29,014 bases of DNA, taken from positions 292,762 to 321,775 of the forward strand of contig MNCI01024166.1 in the NCBI GenBank assembly GCA_015680685.1, read 5' to 3'. Position numbers and translations under genes: made by a program. Numbering within the stretch: the stretch's first letter is position 1; every line of letters begins with the position of its first letter. Shown here piece after piece: positions 28,430-29,014 of this stretch. The stretch is from Gnetum montanum (lineage: Eukaryota > Streptophyta > Gnetopsida > Gnetales > Gnetaceae). The notes under the pieces are model-generated. The model had not been told where the DNA came from and ran no database searches. It was given only the letters and a program-made list of their open reading frames with translations.

Positions 28430-29014
28430 CTTTGATGTCCAACATCAGGCATCCAATGTTGAAGCTAAGATGCAATGTCGGATATCCGATGTTGCGAGGT
28501 ATATGCCAACCTATAAATATAGTGCTTGGGCTCACAATTTTGATATCAGTTTTTATCATAGTTAGGGAAGCTCTTACAATTTCTTTCCTCCAAAGTTAGA
28601 ATATTTTCTGAGTGCCCGTAGCAAGAGTCTGAGTGTGTACGGATCTTTGTTCGAACACTGATGTACTTGAACGCAGTAGTGTGATGGGAATAAAAATGAA
28701 CTCTTTTGATAATCCTTGTAGCACTGAGAATAGATTAATGTTTCCTTTTGATGAGACGCAATATTACATGCATTGCGATATCGCGGCCGTCACGATATCG
28801 CGTCCCATGCGATATCGCTTCATCCCCTGTGATATCGCGTACGCAATATTGCGGTCCGCCGCCAAATCTATAAATAAGAGGCGGCACTCCCCTCATTTCT
28901 CATCCTAGGTTAAAAGTAGGGAAACTCTAGCAGTTTGATCACTCCAGAGATAGAATATTTTCCATGTGCCCACAATAGGAGTCCCCAAGTGAATGGATCT
29001 TTATTCAAGCAGCT
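28430..29014 (+). promoter_or_regulatory. Two tandem LTR-like or promoter modules with palindrome clusters
   Basis: Module 1: palindromic TCGGATATCCGA near 28479, then CTATAAATA at 28511-28519, TTAGGGAAGCTC, TAGAATATTTTC, GTGCCCGTAGCAAGAGTC and GGATCTTTGTTCGAA. An AATAAA lies near 28690. Module 2: four GATATC palindromes (28777, 28794, 28811, 28831) flanked by CAATATT motifs, then CTATAAATA at 28868-28876, GTAGGGAAACTC, TAGAATATTTTC, GTGCCCACAATAGGAGTC and GGATCTTTATTCAAG. The two TATA boxes are 357 bases apart. Order and spacing are shared, so a tandem duplication of an LTR-like promoter and start region is likely, possibly a TRIM-type element. The second module is cut by the window end. Confidence 0.5.

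Noticed and set aside
1-29014. CRISPR array, bacterial operon or defence system
   Set aside because: No regularly spaced identical repeats with unique spacers, no compact operon structure, and the recognised genes are eukaryotic with spliceosomal introns.

Overview
This window looks like nuclear DNA of a land plant with a large, repeat-rich genome. The evidence is one intact spliced gene of the plant IQM (IQ-motif, calmodulin-binding) family, a decayed copy of a plant-type SAC3A/LENG8-like gene, and many decayed retroelements: two LINE families, tRNA-derived SINEs, a Ty3/gypsy end with LTR-like sequence and a possible Penelope-like fragment. A Penelope-like fragment would fit a conifer or another non-flowering vascular plant, but the sequence does not prove this. 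Two single N bases (11066, 11562) suggest draft sequence. There are no bacterial-style operons, CRISPR arrays or rRNA.

Layout. 31-1005: a 325-codon minus-strand frame interrupted only by TAG codons, gag-like in composition. 2366-4240: SINE copies, a LINE 3' fragment (minus) and the 5' half of a second LINE family (minus). 4250-5206: no gene, one nested hairpin. 5207-6761: a SAC3A-like pseudogene (minus) with no introns, several frameshifts and an 89-bp tandem duplication. 6914-10420: two LINE fragments head to head, one minus and one plus. 10430-16400: no intact gene, only retroelement crumbs, a tRNA-headed SINE, a decayed tandem repeat of about 175 bp and simple repeats. 16403-19144: the IQM gene (minus), eight coding exons and 630 codons, with a probable 5' UTR intron and promoter reaching about 20880. 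20885-26640: no gene recognised; tandem duplications, microsatellites, short hairpins, a G-rich tract and a SINE. 26650-28420: Ty3/gypsy remains on the minus strand, including a tandemly duplicated integrase C-terminal segment and an LTR-like stretch. 28430-29014: two tandem promoter-like modules, each with a palindrome cluster, a TATA box and similar downstream sequence; the second is cut by the window end.

Function. Only the IQM gene appears intact. It encodes a probable Ca2+/calmodulin-responsive protein with an unusual 15-residue repeat array at its N terminus. Nearly everything else is retroelement debris or a gene copy that LINE machinery may have made. No new multi-gene system is evident. 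The most distinctive signals are the TAG-only frame, the IQM phosphosite-like repeats, the apparently split LINE (possible inversion), and the palindrome-TATA modules at the right edge.
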